Origin: Pelodera strongyloides
Lineage: Eukaryota > Nematoda > Chromadorea > Rhabditida > Rhabditidae
Assembly: GCA_036852015.1 (NCBI GenBank)
Contig: JAANDG010000523.1
Coordinates: forward strand, 1 to 64,000
Reading direction: 5' to 3'
Length of the DNA: 64,000 nt
The first letter of the stretch is position 1. The number at the start of each line of letters is the position of its first letter. Positions 40,214-55,200 of this stretch are shown here, piece after piece. The notes beneath the pieces are model-generated. The model was not told the DNA's origin and ran no database searches. It saw nothing but the letters and a program-made list of their open reading frames with translations. The translations under genes were made by a program, and so were the position numbers.

Positions 40214-43200
40214 ATGTCGTCCAAGAAACCGTATAAAGGACGTTACTCATTGGGAGTGAAATCTGGAAAAGGTGGGTTGGTCACAGTTTTGGCCATTCAT
40301 ATTGTGGAATAGACTTCTTTAGTTAATATTTTTCACCAAACCTTATGTAGTAACTTTTATTTAATTAAATCGGTTTTTGTAAACTGCAAACTGCGGTTTC
40401 TTTATTTAGGTGAATCAAAGAAGGAGTCTCGTTCTGGAGGAAGCGACTATCGGTATGATGACGATGACTACGAGGATGCGAATGATTACGTCTATCACTC
40501 CGTAAGTACCTTTTTATATTTTTATCAGTTTCAACTATGGAAAATTAGGCAAATTTATTTTAACCATGTTCGTTCCACAGTGATTGTTTATTGAATGAAA
40601 CGTTAAACGTTTGCCTGACATGTGAAAGTCAGCAGTGTTAACACGTGCAGAATGTCCATTGTTTAAATCTTCCAGGCTCTTTCTTCCCGGAAGCCTTCCT
40701 CTGCGAGGTTGTTCAATTGTCTGCCAGTCCTGGACAGTCAGGAGCAGGATCGTCATGATTCAGAATCAAGAAAGGTATATTCCTTTTTGTTTCGAACCTT
40801 CTTTTTTATTTTATAATCATAACAATAAACGGTGCACTTGGCCTGGCCATTGCTTTATTGTTTGGTAAACGTGATCTTATGCGCGGATTCGTTTTTTAAA
40901 AGTGGTATGTGGTATTCACATTTTTCGTGCTTGAAGGTTTTTTAATGTTTCAGCGTTTTATATTTGTGTTTACGAAATTTAGACCAGCGTCTTGAGTGAA
41001 CCAGATTACGAGCGGGATCCTGAAGCTGTTGGTGCAGCGGATCGAAAACGTTTGTTTAATGTAAGAAAATATACACATTTTATTTTGCGCTGACATATTC
41101 CGTATCCTTAAAAATCAAATCAAACGTTTAATATTGCAATATTTATATTTATAGAGTAAGATCCTTGTACACAGCTTGTTAGTGAATATTAGCAGACGTA
41201 ATCTGTACACGTACGAGAAATTCCAACATGAACACAGAAGTTACGTGGTGACTGGCAACGTATTGTGATGAAACCGAGCAGTAGACGCCTGTAGAAGCTG
41301 AATGAGCCTGAATAAAATTTCACTTTAGGAAATCGCTTCATTTGTTGCCCGTGATACTATGAGGTGCAACGTGACTGTGCCGAAGACAGATTCTCACATT
41401 GAACATCAGGTTTGTGAGTTGATCTTTTCAAAATATGCAAAATCTTTATGTTTTGTGGTTGAATTAGTGCGACATTTATTATCGCTATAAGATTGACAAT
41501 TTAAGTGTTACGGCTGAAACATACACAACTTTTGGCTGTTAGAGACATAGCTAATATTTTCATATGAATATGATTGATGATTGATTATAATTAGTGAATT
41601 CAGATTGTCGACGTGAACATCAATGGAAAAGTGGAAACTCACAGATTGATCGACTATATTTGGCTAGTTCTCAGGGCATACTTTGCGGGAAAGTAAGCTT
41701 TCAGTCAGTTGTTATATATTTTTAATTGTTAAATATTTACACATATTTCTATATAGCGTGTCACTGTGTCGGTATTATTGAAGTCCACAGACGGTAAGAA
41801 GGTGTGTGTTTTGCGAAGGACCTGCGACACTGTGCTTGCGGCGTTCCTGTATAGTTTTTTTTATATTTTTATTACATGTTTATTTTTTATTTATCGCTTT
41901 CACTTCCCTCATTCTAATTTTAGAGACGTGCGCGGTCAGAGCGATAACACACTCGCCTACGACTCCTTTATTTGCGAACAGCGAAAGTCAAAGATTGACG
42001 TGCTGAGCCGGATTTCAAGTATGCGACTGAATCATAGGTTTGGAGGTTCGTTTACTTTTTTTTTCGGACGGGCATGGGATTTATGATTTATTGTGAATCT
42101 GAGAATTGTGTGATAAATTGATAGATCACATGACTTTTTGCTTAGTTTGTAATGTCGTCAAGACGTCAAGTGTCAAGTTGAAGTTTATTTTAAATTTTAT
42201 GGAGTTTCCAAGTATGGTTAGAATTTACAGTATCTTGGAACTACACGAGAATGTTTTTTTTAATTTTTCATATTATATATGCAAGTTTCGTGCAGAAATA
42301 CGGTAGTATTGACAGAATCACACCGAAGTTTTCTGATACTTGGAAACCCCATTAGGTTATTTTTATAGTTGTATTCGCAGAGGCAGTCTTTGTGTGCATT
42401 TCATATTTCATTGCGAACATGCGAACCTGTATTCTTTCAGAGGAAATGTACTTGACGTCGGAGTATTTGACTTGCTTTATGGAGAAGCACAGCGAAATCG
42501 AAAAGGTGCTGAATGATCTGGATCGTTTTGAGGTACGTATGGATGAATTATAATAATAATAATAATAAATATTTATTGAATACATTCAATTCAAAGTACG
42601 TAATCAAAAGGCAACCCTAAGAATTTATATTATTATTTTTTGTTTGGTCTTATTCTTGTAATCTTGTATTAATTATTAACTGTCCCTATTTGTGGTTCGG
42701 CACTTTGCTGTACAATTGAGTTTTATTTTTATTTTTTGTTTATTGGTTTCCGTTACCGATGGGTATTTATTCAATTCAAAAATGAGAAATCTAGAATCTG
42801 GGACGCAAGTTCGTATGTTGGGAACGCATACGTGCTAAGATGCTCAACAATTTGTAACATCATTTTTTTCAGTCATTATTTTCCAACCGGAAAGCGATGC
42901 TCGATTACTGTATGAAGGATCGTCAATTCAACATGGATGCAGTATGTGGTTGTTATTTCCCTTTATTCTTCTTTTGAGGTGCATTCTTAGGAAAGTAGGA
43001 GAATTAAAGTAAGCACTTTACATAGCACAGCTTCTGGTCTCTGGCTGAGTTCGATGTGTGGTATATTATGTTCTTATCACTTTATATGACGCAGCTTCTG
43101 GCCTCTTTCTGAGTTCAATCTTATATCATACGCTTAATCTTCGGTGCGGTTTCTATTAAAGTCATCTAGATTAATCAGGTTTTTTTTATTTACATGTAAA

Positions 43201-46200
43201 AAATCTGGGCACGTTTTACGATTTTACAAAACAACCAGTTATTTCATTCAGATCGAGCATCGTCTTATCGTTTTGTATGCGTGGATGAACACTGCCGATC
43301 ATCTTACTGCCAAGATTGAACAGGTATTCAATTTTTTCTAAATATTTTCAAAATAATCGTTTCAATTTCATTGTGACTAGAAAGGTAGAATCGAACTCGG
43401 ATCGGTTGCCTGCGAAGCGAGAACGTTACCAGTGCGCCATGGTGTGTTTCATTTGTCTTATTTTAGTTTGGTCAAATGCTGGGTGTTGATCTGAACCAGG
43501 ATGGTGCTGCTGGATGGCCACGTCCCAGACATGGAACCGCGCCGTCGGATAGGGAGATGGCATATGCGCTGGTGAATGCTTTCGTGATGAAGACAATGTC
43601 AGTGAAGGGAATGAAGAGAGTGTTGCAGAGGGTGGGTGTTTGTCAATTTAGTTTCATTTCTAGATTATGTCAGAGAGATCTTTTAAGCCGTGTATATCTA
43701 ATTGCATATTGTGTAAATGTGTAGTGCGGTTGTGTATATCTAATTGCTTATTGTGTAAATGTGTAGTGGGGTGTAGTACTTTGTTTTTGACTGTGTACTA
43801 GAATTTTTTTTGAGTCTTTGAGTTAAAGTAGTCGGAAACGATTGAAGATTGAAACGAAACTATCGACAAAGACAACTGGTTACGACTTACGACTGCGACG
43901 ATTGAGACGTTCAGATGCAAATTCTTTTACTATTTATAAATTTATAATGATTATTAAGGTGTCGAGTATGAGTGACGAGCTTCTGCGTCGTGCAACCATT
44001 CTACTGCAATTACCGGCGGATTCATACGCTCAAGCCGCCGGCACCAATCGTTGTGTGGTTCATATGTCCGAGAAAGAGGTGGGTAAACATTTTGAAGATA
44101 ATAATTAAGTATTTACTGGCAACATAGAAAGAATCAACAAGTAAAATATGTTTATTGCACCCTCAAATAGGTCTTTTTTATACCGAGTGAGCGAAACATG
44201 GGCTTTTTGAATTGAATAAATTAGGAAGAATTTAAGATGGAAAGTGGAAAAAAGAGAGGGTTGGATGAAACATGAAATCCCCCATAACTCCGAGTCTTTG
44301 CATTTTCTTCTTTTTGGAAATTTATGCAAGTGCACAAGTGCACTGTTTGTGTTGACTATCGTTTGCGATCGACTGTGGAGCATTTCGACTTATATAATAT
44401 AATAAGTTTATTGAGGATATGCAATTAACACATCTCAAAAGGTGACCCTTAGATAGCTGACGTCAGAAGGGTTATTTAGATTTACCCTATTTTTATACTT
44501 GTTTCTTTTAGGTGGAGAAATACGGTGCAAATTCACGTGGATTGTTATGGGATCGAAGTGCTCAAGAGATGAACCTTCCCTCTCTCCTACCGTTGTTTTT
44601 ATTCGTTCTCGGCATACGACTGCAAATGGTATGTGAATTGTTATTGTTTCCGCCAACTTTGAACAGTTAGGTAAACATAATAATTAAATATTACCATACT
44701 AAGACTGGTTTTGGGTCTAGTCGTCTAGCGTCTATGCTTATTAAAAAAGGCCTACTTGTTTTGCCCGTCCGCGTTTTTGTTATTGACATTTTCACCGCAC
44801 TATATGATCAGCCTTCCTCTTTCGATTTAAATGGTAGCTTGGTACATAGGTACATTAGATTCAGTTTGTTATATTAATATGGAGCAAGCTCATTATGGCT
44901 ATGAACTTGCTTTCTATGTTTAGCTATTGGAATGGATGGGTATCCGGCTACACGAGACTAAAACAGATGCCAACGACCTTGATCTGCTGACACTTGGTGA
45001 GTAAGACATTTTAAGGTTTTTTCTGGTTCGCGCTTTAAAGCGACATACCGAACGGTTTTTGAAACGCATTGCGTACCCCTGATTTTTATGCAGCATACGC
45101 AAATGAGCATAAATTAGGATAAAAAAATAGGCCCCAAGCCCCAATTCGACCCCACTTAGCATAACTGCATAACAATGCAGATTTTTGAGACGCGTTTCAA
45201 AAACCGTCAGGTATTTCGCTTTAAAGTTTGTCCATTTGTGAATGTTTCACCGCGTATTTATACAATGTTGCACTTCCTACTTATTGCACGTTCTTGCAAC
45301 ACGTTCACCTTAAATAGACCAACAATAACCCCCACTCCCTGAATCAGTACGCGTGTTTCTTATTATCTTGTTATCTTCATTTTAGAAACGTTGGTTGAGG
45401 ACTCGCGTGTGTGCATACAGGAAGCTGTGAGTGTGAAGAGGCACTACCTGGAGACTATTTGCTATACTTGTCGAAATAACCGAGACCTACTACCTCCCGA
45501 ATATGACGTGCATCTTGTTGCATTGTTCAAGGTAACAGTTTAATAAACCGGCTTCAGGGCATAAACCTCGCCGGTGAGTCCGGAAGGTTCGCGAAATTTT
45601 CTCTGTTTGTGATACGTTTCTAATAACTTCCTCGTACCACCACCGGGCTTCCCCTACGCTAATTCCGGAGGTGGTTCAGCCATGAGCCCTCGAAATTTAT
45701 GCAATATTCTAATTCCGGTGGTGGTTCGCCGGTGATCTCGTCAGCGGGCTTAGGCTATGACCGGCTTCCCCGAGAAAATTGGCCTCCGGGAAGCTTAAAG
45801 ATCAGGCTCGGCTTCAGAAATGAAGCCGAACGGGAACGAACTGGTGCGTCGTTTGCACCGTTTCTGCTTCATTATCCAGTAGTTATCGCATGCAAAGCGA
45901 AAGCAGGCGATATTTGCAATTAGCGATTAATTGTGAGGGGGTCATTATCAGGTAGTGTGGTTTTTTTTTAAAGTAATAATAAAGATAAATCAAAATCTTT
46001 GCAGAGCTACCGATGTTACTTGTGTCAATTCACCGCCGTGAGCCTACAGGAGCAGAGTGTCTCCCCTAATTGCTTGTTCACATTGTTGGAGACTGAATGG
46101 AAAGCTGCCTGGGAATGTGCTCCCTACATCGATCAGGGAATCCGGGACTTGTCGGAATCTTTTTGGTGGGGATTTTAGACTTGATAGAATGTCGGACTTT

Positions 46201-49200
46201 AATGTTCTTAGGAACTCGGGGTCATCTGTTGCAAAAACATTAGGTGGACAGATCCAGCGACCGACGGCGACACCATTAATGCCCGACTCTGCTAAACACT
46301 CTCTTGTCAAGCTTCACGCAGTATCATGGCGTGTTCGTACTGATTGCTTATCTGTATGTAGAAACGAAACTAGAAAGCCGGTCCCATGATAAATTAGATA
46401 CTGATACTGGGTTCCTTTGCAGCAAGATTCTGTGCCGAGCAGTCGAGGTTGTTGTGGACTTCTGGGAGGGCAGTGTGTTCAACATCACAAAGAACGATCA
46501 CGGATTGGATAGTGAGCACGAAAGTGATGAGAGAGATAGGTCGGTTTTTTGCAATGTATTTGTATTTTCTCTTTTCTCGTATTTTTTATATAGAGAGCTG
46601 AGCTTCATGCTGTCTCTCAGCACGATGCGGCTTATTTTTAGCAGTTAGCACCGCAGTAAAATAATATAGTAAAGAATTCATGCAAGTAGGCAATCAATCC
46701 AGTCTCCAGTCCAGTCGTGCTTTTTAGGGAGAAGATACGTCGTCGAAAGTTGAACACAATGGTGCGCGAGGCGCAAGAGCGATCGGCGAGAGCGTTTACC
46801 GTTGTGAGGTTAGTATTAGTGTAACGAATTCATCATGCGCAACTAGGTACTGGAGATGAAGGTTTTAAAATGCGTCCTGTCCTTAGTCCTTATGAATATT
46901 TATGTAGAGGTACTGTTTTTAATTCGTAATTTTGACAATGAATGTTAGGGAAATGAGGACACTACAATAGTCTGCGAGGCCGGCCATAGATAGAGTCAAA
47001 GAAACAAACGGTTGGTTAGAGGTTAGGGAGGGTGGAGACGACTGTTTACAGAGGTGTATCTTCCAGGTTGATGCTAAGCGATTTGATGACGGCATCTTGC
47101 TTCATCGCAATTCCCGACCACGAGGAAGTGGCTTTCGTTCTGAGAGAACATGTTCTGGTGAGAATTAACACTTGTTCACAAATGCACTTTACCTGTGTTC
47201 CCAAGCAAGTGACCTTATTGGGTTATCAAACCGAATACTTTTAGTAGCAAGTTTATCTTAGAGCTGATTTTGCTAGAATTAACGAATCAATTGGTTTTGA
47301 ATTCATTGCCAAATTAAGCCCAATTCATAGAAAAAATGTTGCATACACGAGAGAATATCACACAAAATTAAAATTAGAAGAACAACATAAAAGAAGCATA
47401 GTACTCGATAGAAGCGCAAAAACTGAAGTAGTGGCCTGTAGTCAGTAGTCATGCTCTGCTCTTCCTGCGCAACTGTACCTGTAGTCAACGTACTCATTCA
47501 GATTGTACCCGAGTCGTGTAAAATGGTATCCGATGAGTGGCCTGTGTCACTTCTATGTCGCCCTATGGATGTTGGTTCCATTGAACAGATGCTCAGAACG
47601 GTACATGAAGGGCATACACCGGAGAAGGGCAATTATTTGGTATGCTTTTTGGTTATGTCTTACTTTGATACGCTTGTGCTTCTTGGTATTTAACAGGTTG
47701 TCGTGTATCTGGTCAACCTGTATCTGGTCAACTTTACGCAATCCTGGTTGTGTCTAGGTCGCAAGTCGCAAGTAATAGTTATGTGTTTTAGATCGTGGTT
47801 CCCGTTGCCTACGCGGATTTCTCCAAACTGTGGACGTTCAATAAACAACATGTGCGCGTCGACTGTAAAGTTGCGAAGGGATTGGCTGCGCTGAGGGTAA
47901 GTGTTTTATTTTTGAAGTTGCTGCAGTAGTGCGAACTTTCTAGTTTTCATGTCTATTTTATTTCCCTGAATGTGATCTCTTGCCAAACCCCCGTAAACCA
48001 AGTAGCTTCGCTTGTCCGAGTCAAAGCTTGTGTAGGCTGACACGTTTGATTCTACATATCCAGTTTTCGTGCATTAGGTCTATAGATTATACACAGTTCC
48101 TTTCTTTCAGAATGATCGCGTTGTCGTGATTGGAGCTATGGACCCTCCACTGCATAAGGCCCATCCATCCGTATTCCGACTGTGTAGTCAGAACTCGGCT
48201 GCCATCTCAGATCTACACAAGGAAATGGTCGAGTTTTCGGTAGGTGAATCAGATACTTATACTTATTTGTTAATTGAATTGTCTGAGTATATCCGTTGAC
48301 GTTCTTTGGTCCTTTGCGGATTTATTGCACGTGTAATCTAAAGAGAACACGAGAGAGACCCCGTGATGTATTACGTTATTCAATGTTTTTTACAGAGTCA
48401 CCTGGATGTGTTCTCCAGTACGATTTGGGACCAAGTCAGAACTGTTGTCGAGCATCCTGTAAGCCTTCAGTACCATTAGTTTGTATAGCATTTCACGAGG
48501 AGGGGGGTGTTAAAGCGAACTTGTACTTGTGTTGCGTTTCTCAAGTAATCGATTGTTTTATAGTCAAATTGTTATTTATTACGAACGAGCAGTGAGGCCA
48601 GTAAACGAAAGAGCAGAGCACTAGAACCAACTGTAGGACTGCAGCGAGTCTTTCATCTCAAAGAAGTTGTATTGTTTCGATTTCAGACATTTGTTAAAGT
48701 TGACAACCGAATTGCGACCCACTCTGCCCTGGTGCCGATGTTCAACTTTGCGTTTCAGGTTATTAGTTATTATTTGCATTTATTGATTGTAACTCTATCC
48801 TAAAAAAACCTAGACATTTCAAGATTTTGGTGACGTGAACACGTGAACTGCAAAAGTAATTAGCAAAACCCCTTCTTGTTTTGGTCTCAAACTGTGTGCT
48901 TCACAATGTGATTAAGATTGATGTAATGTGAATCCTAGCATTACGGTCTCATGAATTTTGTCAGTACGGCCGACTCTGACTGAGAAAATTGCATTGAAAA
49001 ATTAGTATACGAAAGCCACTTCGCGTGTTCACTCTCAAATTCGTCTATCCTATCTAGATGATAAGTTCATCTGATTCTGATCAGTAATGTTTACTTATTT
49101 GTTTCAGTTCCACCGTGAAGTGGGACGTGTCGTTTGGGAAGTGCACGAGCTGAGAAAGGAGTTCGCGGAGAGATGTGTACAGATTCTGGAACTGTGAGTT

Positions 49201-52200
49201 GTGGAGGTCCTATCTTCCTTTTACTTTGATGAATGGCATAAGTATCGTGCATACCCATAAATATCATGTGTAGATGAACTTTTTATGTTTAGCTTAGTGA
49301 CAGTGACAGTGATGAGATCATTTTGTAATTTAAAAGAAAGTAAATAAAGTAACAGCAATACAAGGAAAAGTGTGAAGGAGAGTGTTGATAGATAAAGTGT
49401 ATCATGTTCTTTAACGTGATAATGATAAGGTGTTATGCTAACAACAATGATGCTCAAAATAACTGCGGATCCTCTAAAAATAAGCTGATCCGCTGCCGTG
49501 ATTGGCTCTAGCTTGTACCTCGCTTTGTAATAAGCTTTGTGCTGCTTTGTGCATTGTGCGCAGCTTTGATTGCTCTAGTTATATCTGTGATGTAACCACT
49601 GAACGCAATTTTCATGTTATTCCTTATTCTTATAGTTTTGTTTCAGATGGTGGAAACTAGTGCCCAGCAATGATCTCCCACCAACATCGCACATCCCGCT
49701 GTGGGCGAAGACGGCCTTTAATTTTATGTTGCACATTGCCGACCCGATTTGGACCCAACACATCAGCGATCATTATTTTAAGGTTGTTCTTTACGTAATA
49801 TTACAGTTTATTTTGTTTAAACCTTGTACTTGCGTTAGTAAGCCTAAGCCGTTTGAGTTGGAACTGTGGTTACCGATACCGATGTACCGACTAGTTTGTT
49901 TGGTAACTTTTTCTTCTTCAGCGCCTCGAAAAGCTGATGTCTGCGTGCCAACAGTTTTGCAACAATGTACGAGCTCTTGAGCCGCCGATGTCGAAGAGCA
50001 TCAGCTATGAGAGGAACAGTTCCGAGGTGGGATTTGCTTCTCTTTTCTTTGAAAAGAAGGTTTATTAATGTTTTGAAAGAAAGTTTGTTTATGTTCTGAA
50101 AGAAAGGTTATTAATGTTCGCGTCGAAAGATGAAATTTTTACTGTTATATTATCTCCTCGCTTTTTAACTAAAACAGAGAAGAGAATCGCAGAGAACTCC
50201 CCAAACAGCCCTTTTTCCGCGATGAAATTCTGCATGTTTCAGAATATGCTTATAAAGTTTGAGGTCAAATTTTTATTACTTACTTAATTCTGCGCCGTTA
50301 TGTTACTTTAGTGTGATTAGAGTGAAACGGCATTGCGCCAAGCTAATTGGAAGTTGTAAGTAATCTTTCTGACATTTACGCTGTTTTTCAGTCTTCTCAG
50401 CGATCACCCAGCAACACGTATCATGACAGAATGGACAAACTTCGGTGCGCTGCAGCGGATACGGATGCGCAGTTGGAGCTACGGAGAAGGGTGAGCATTT
50501 CCATCTACACTGGGGATCTGTGGCTTATTTATCTTGCTCAGACCTCTCGACCTAGAGTCTGCCTATGTATTTCACTTTTATTTTATTAGATGTTTGATGA
50601 GGATGAGGATGAGGATGGATCTTTTATGTAAGGAGTGTAAAGTAACTTAATGAACATCACAATCTCGTTTTAGGAATGTTTCCCACTCGGAAAGGTGGTC
50701 CCGAAACCACGAGAGGACTTTCCATCGCCGGTGAACACGCCAAGAAAGGCCCCGTTCCGATGGCAAATGTTGGAGAAGATTGGTTAGTTTAAACGTTTAT
50801 TGGACTATGCGAAAGCGAGTGATGATACGACGTAGACTAACTTTCCACCAAGGACTCCCATTGAAATGAATATTCACTTTGTTACTTTGTTCGTAGTGGG
50901 TTCTACTACGAAGTGTTGTGGACTTGAACCGTGCTTTTCCCAGCCACTGGTTATCTGGGTATTGTTTGAAAGTCTCGGGTGTGCTGGGTGAGCACGTAAG
51001 TTTCAGCAAATTAATATCTTTAGGCGAAGGACAGTTTGGTATAGTGTACAAGGCATTAAATCTGGACCAGTCTTGTGTGATTGCTATCAAACAGATCAAG
51101 GGAAAGATACAGACGAAGAAGGTGAGAGGAGATTTTTTTAGTTGTTGTGTATTTATTAAGTTTATGAAGAAACGTAAGCTAGCAACTGGCTCCCTGAGAC
51201 ATATCTTCACGACACAAAGTACTGATAATAAATTATCTGCTGCTGGCAGTGTCCCTTAGTTCTCGGTCATTAATTGTAGTTGGTCGAATTTGTGAAGTGC
51301 ACAGGAGGACATTTTGCGCAATTGTCCCATCGTTATAGGTAATTACCATGGTTTTCCTGTTTTCTGCCTTGCTCGTCGCCCATGAGGTTGTTTGTGCACC
51401 GATATGATCCATGTAGGCTGCATTATACTTTCACCTGTCGACCTGTCTATTATTACTTACCAGCCGTTCGAAGAGCCCTACGGGCTCTTCTCCGACTGGA
51501 GGAATCGGCCTTCGGCCGATTGTTACCCTAATTAAAAAAAAAGGAATTTCTTCAAACGTAAAAAAGATGTTCATTTACGTTTATGCGGGAACGTATACTA
51601 TGGTTCTGGACTTCATGCAAATTTGCAAATTTGCTATTGCAATTGCTCTTCTATCTCCTATAAGATCCTCCTCCCATAAGCTAGCATAGCTCAACAGGTA
51701 GAGCGTTGGACTGTGAATCGAGAGATTGTGGGCTGCTGTGGGTTCGAATCACGCCAGCGGCAATGATTTTGTATGCTCTTTCGATCGAAGCATTTTCTTT
51801 ATGAAGGGATTTCGTTGTGCACATAAAAACAAACCCGTAACAAACTCTTCTCCTTTATATTATTACTTATTACAGGTTCTTGCCGGCGAGGCAGACATTT
51901 TGCGAAATTTGTCCCATCCGAATCTGGTGAAATACTATGGAATTGAAGTTCACGAGGTGAGTGGGTTCGGTTCTTAAAACGAAGTGTGTGTTACCATAAT
52001 CAGTTCTCGACGACCTTCAAAGAGACGCGAGACTCAGAAAAACACGACTAGCGTGTACGTTTTTTGTCGCTACCTGGAATAATGGTCGTAATTTTTTTTC
52101 ACGAAGAGAAGTGTTTCAAGTTTCAGCAAGAAATTTTTAATCAGTCAACTCAGCGAAAAGTAGGAACTGTGGTTTGCTTATTAGATTAATTGGTAGCTAT

Positions 52201-55200
52201 TTTCTGCAGTACGTTTAGTATCCGAATTTGACTAGTTCTCGTTCTTCAGCATAAAAGTGTTTCAGGATGAAGTGCTGATCCTGATGGAATATTGTGCCGA
52301 AGGAACGTTGGAGAAGATCTGCAGGGAGGGGATGGACATGACATTAGTGAGGAGGTGAGTATTTAGTGAATGCAGCTCATGTTGATTGAATTCATGATTC
52401 AAGAGTGGCGGTTTGGAGGTACGTGGAGGTAATGACACATTTTTGGAGGTTTCCAGGCCAGCGGTAGTTGGCGTTGGCGCTGAACTCTCAAATGAATTAT
52501 CAAGTATTCTATACTGCTCGTTGAGGAGTTACGGTAGCCTAGATGTTAACACAGGCAATCGATGAACTAAGAACGCAGGTATATTTTGCTGATTCAGGTA
52601 TGCAAATCATCTGCTGCAAGCTGTCGAGTATATCCACGAACAAAAGGTTGGACTTTTCTTTATTTTATTTTGTATGGGCACACTGCAAAACTTACTTGTG
52701 CTCGTTGGCGACCTGACGATCGATTTGGAATTGACTAGCTGATTCTGATGTATTCTGTACGATAGATAGATAGATTATGTGCATGTGCGATGTATTCTGT
52801 GGGCGATCGCGGCGACCCGTTAACTTTTTTAATATTTAATGTACAGGTTATTCACCGAGACGTGAAGCCGGCGAATATTTTCCTCGACCTTTCATGCGTG
52901 CTGAAGGTGAGGATTAGTTATCTTAACGTGTATATCTTTTATTTTATTTGGATATTTTTTATATTTTATTGTATTTGTGTTTCTCAGTTTCTATTTGGAA
53001 AGCATTATCAATAGAGATAGTGGCTAGTGGCAGTGTGGATCAGTGTTTCTTGTACTTACGTGTATGTCTATATATTTGAGCCAGTATTTGAGCAAGTGAT
53101 TATGGGTTCTAATTATTTCCTCAGTATGATAGAAGTGTTTACGAAACCCGTTAAGAACCATTTAAGTAGCTGGTTTTTTTAAATGTTCTTGCGCTTTTTA
53201 GCTTGGTGATTTTGGTTGCTCTATTCGTCTGCAAGAGACCGCGACAGTATTCGGGGAATTCTCGGATTTCATTGGTACTCCAAACTACATGGTGAGTAGT
53301 TTTGTTTGTACGACCAGTCACAGTTCACACCGTAGTTTATGTCATGATTTAACTTCTGATATGTGAAAGATGTGCATGTACACATGCAGTTGTTCGTTTC
53401 ATAAGTATGCTGTATCAAGGTGTGGTTTATTAGTTTGTATATTTGAATTAATTGTGGATTATCTATAAAGTAGCTCGTTGCATAAGTATGCTGTATCCAC
53501 GTTTAGTTTTTTTTAGTTTGTATATATTTGAATAAATGACGGATTATCTATACATACAATTAATAAATATACATGCCGAAAGTCAATGCAAATAATACAA
53601 GGGACTTTATCGCAGCCCTGAGCCAAATTTCGTAAATTTTTTGATCACAGTCAAAATTTATGAATTAATAAATAAGTATATCTGCAGGCTCCCGAAATGT
53701 GCACTGGCGGGATATCTGTACAAGAGGGCGCGACGAAGAGATTCCGCGGATACGGACGTTCCGTCGATATTTGGAGTGTTGGATGCGTGGTGGTGGAGAT
53801 GGTTGGTTTATTGAGATTCATGGTCTTTGGGTTTTCGTCCTTAATGTTGGTACTTAAAAGTTATCAAGTAAGTAACTGATTGTGAGGTTAAAAGATGTCA
53901 AACTGATGGTGTTATGCTGATGATAAAGTTGTTTGGTTAGCGCAGGGGCTGGCAATCTAGAACTGGGCCCATTGAGGGATGCTCGATTCCCGTTTTCACA
54001 AAACCAAATGTTTCGTTCATGTAATAAATTCTACACTTAATTTTTTTTGCTACTTCATGTTCGTGTCCCGTTCTTGCTGTGAGTTGTGTTGTGAATAGTT
54101 GCATGTTCTTAGGTTGTTTGTTTAGTCGGGCATGTTTCTTGTGGGTTTAAATACCCTTTGTGCCCAGTGCCGCTCGAACAGCTCTTATTGTGTTGCTGTA
54201 CTGGTGAAGTAGAATTTTGTGTTGCTGACCTTAGAGTTTAGAGCTGTAGTGTATTGCGTTACGGATTACGTCTTTGGGCGGTTCACAACGGTTGACTTTT
54301 CGTGCAGCTCATAAAAGATAAAGATAAAGTGAACCGGGTTATATCAACCGAATCTGCGGAAACGGTGCACCGGGGTCCAGCTCAGAGGCTGGACATACTG
54401 GCCATTTAAACTTCCCGGTGCAGCTCATAGTAGTGGTTATTTATCGGAGATTATGTTTAGGTGACCGGTAGACGCCCGTGGAATGACCTGGATGGACCAC
54501 TACAGATCGTCTTTGCCCTTGGAAGTGGAAAGATTCCAGAATACCCGACAACCTGTCCCAGTAACTTGAAGTGGGATTTGTAGTTTGTAGCGCAATCTGA
54601 GTATACAAAATTTATTCAATATTCAAATAGAAGCATAGAGGGATACGGTTACGCTGTCAGTCAGTTAGACTTTAGTCCTTGTTATGTTATCCTTTAGCCT
54701 TTGCAGGAGCCTTTTATACATGATTATGTTTTGGGTTTCGTTTCGTCATTTCAGTGGTGATATGTCAATCTTTATTTATAAGCATCCAAGCTTCGTGATA
54801 CCATCATATACCCTTTCCGCTTGCAGGCAGTTCCTCGATGCGTGTTTTGAATTGAATTCGGAGAAGCGGAAGTCTGCTGCAAGCCTGCTTACCATGGCCT
54901 TTGTGAATATTCATGTGAGTTTGCTCTTAACTAGTTAATTGTTTGCTACTGCAGCCTGTATTGCACACGAATTAGCTATTGGTCATTGCAATCAAAAGCC
55001 CTTGTTAGAGAGGTTTTATTTTTTATTCCTAACGTCCTAATTATTCATTGGATATAGGGCCAGGACATTAGGACGCTTTATGGCGTCCATATTTTGCTTA
55101 ACTATATCTGAAACGATAAAGGAATAAGGCTAGACGTAATACGTATTATGTGCTGAGTGCTCTCCTGGGAGTACAAAAGGGCAATTTATGTTGTCACGTT

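Noticed and set aside
51680..51761. Functional tRNA-His gene
   Set aside because: D arm and anticodon loop fit, but the T and acceptor stems do not pair well and the variable region is too long.
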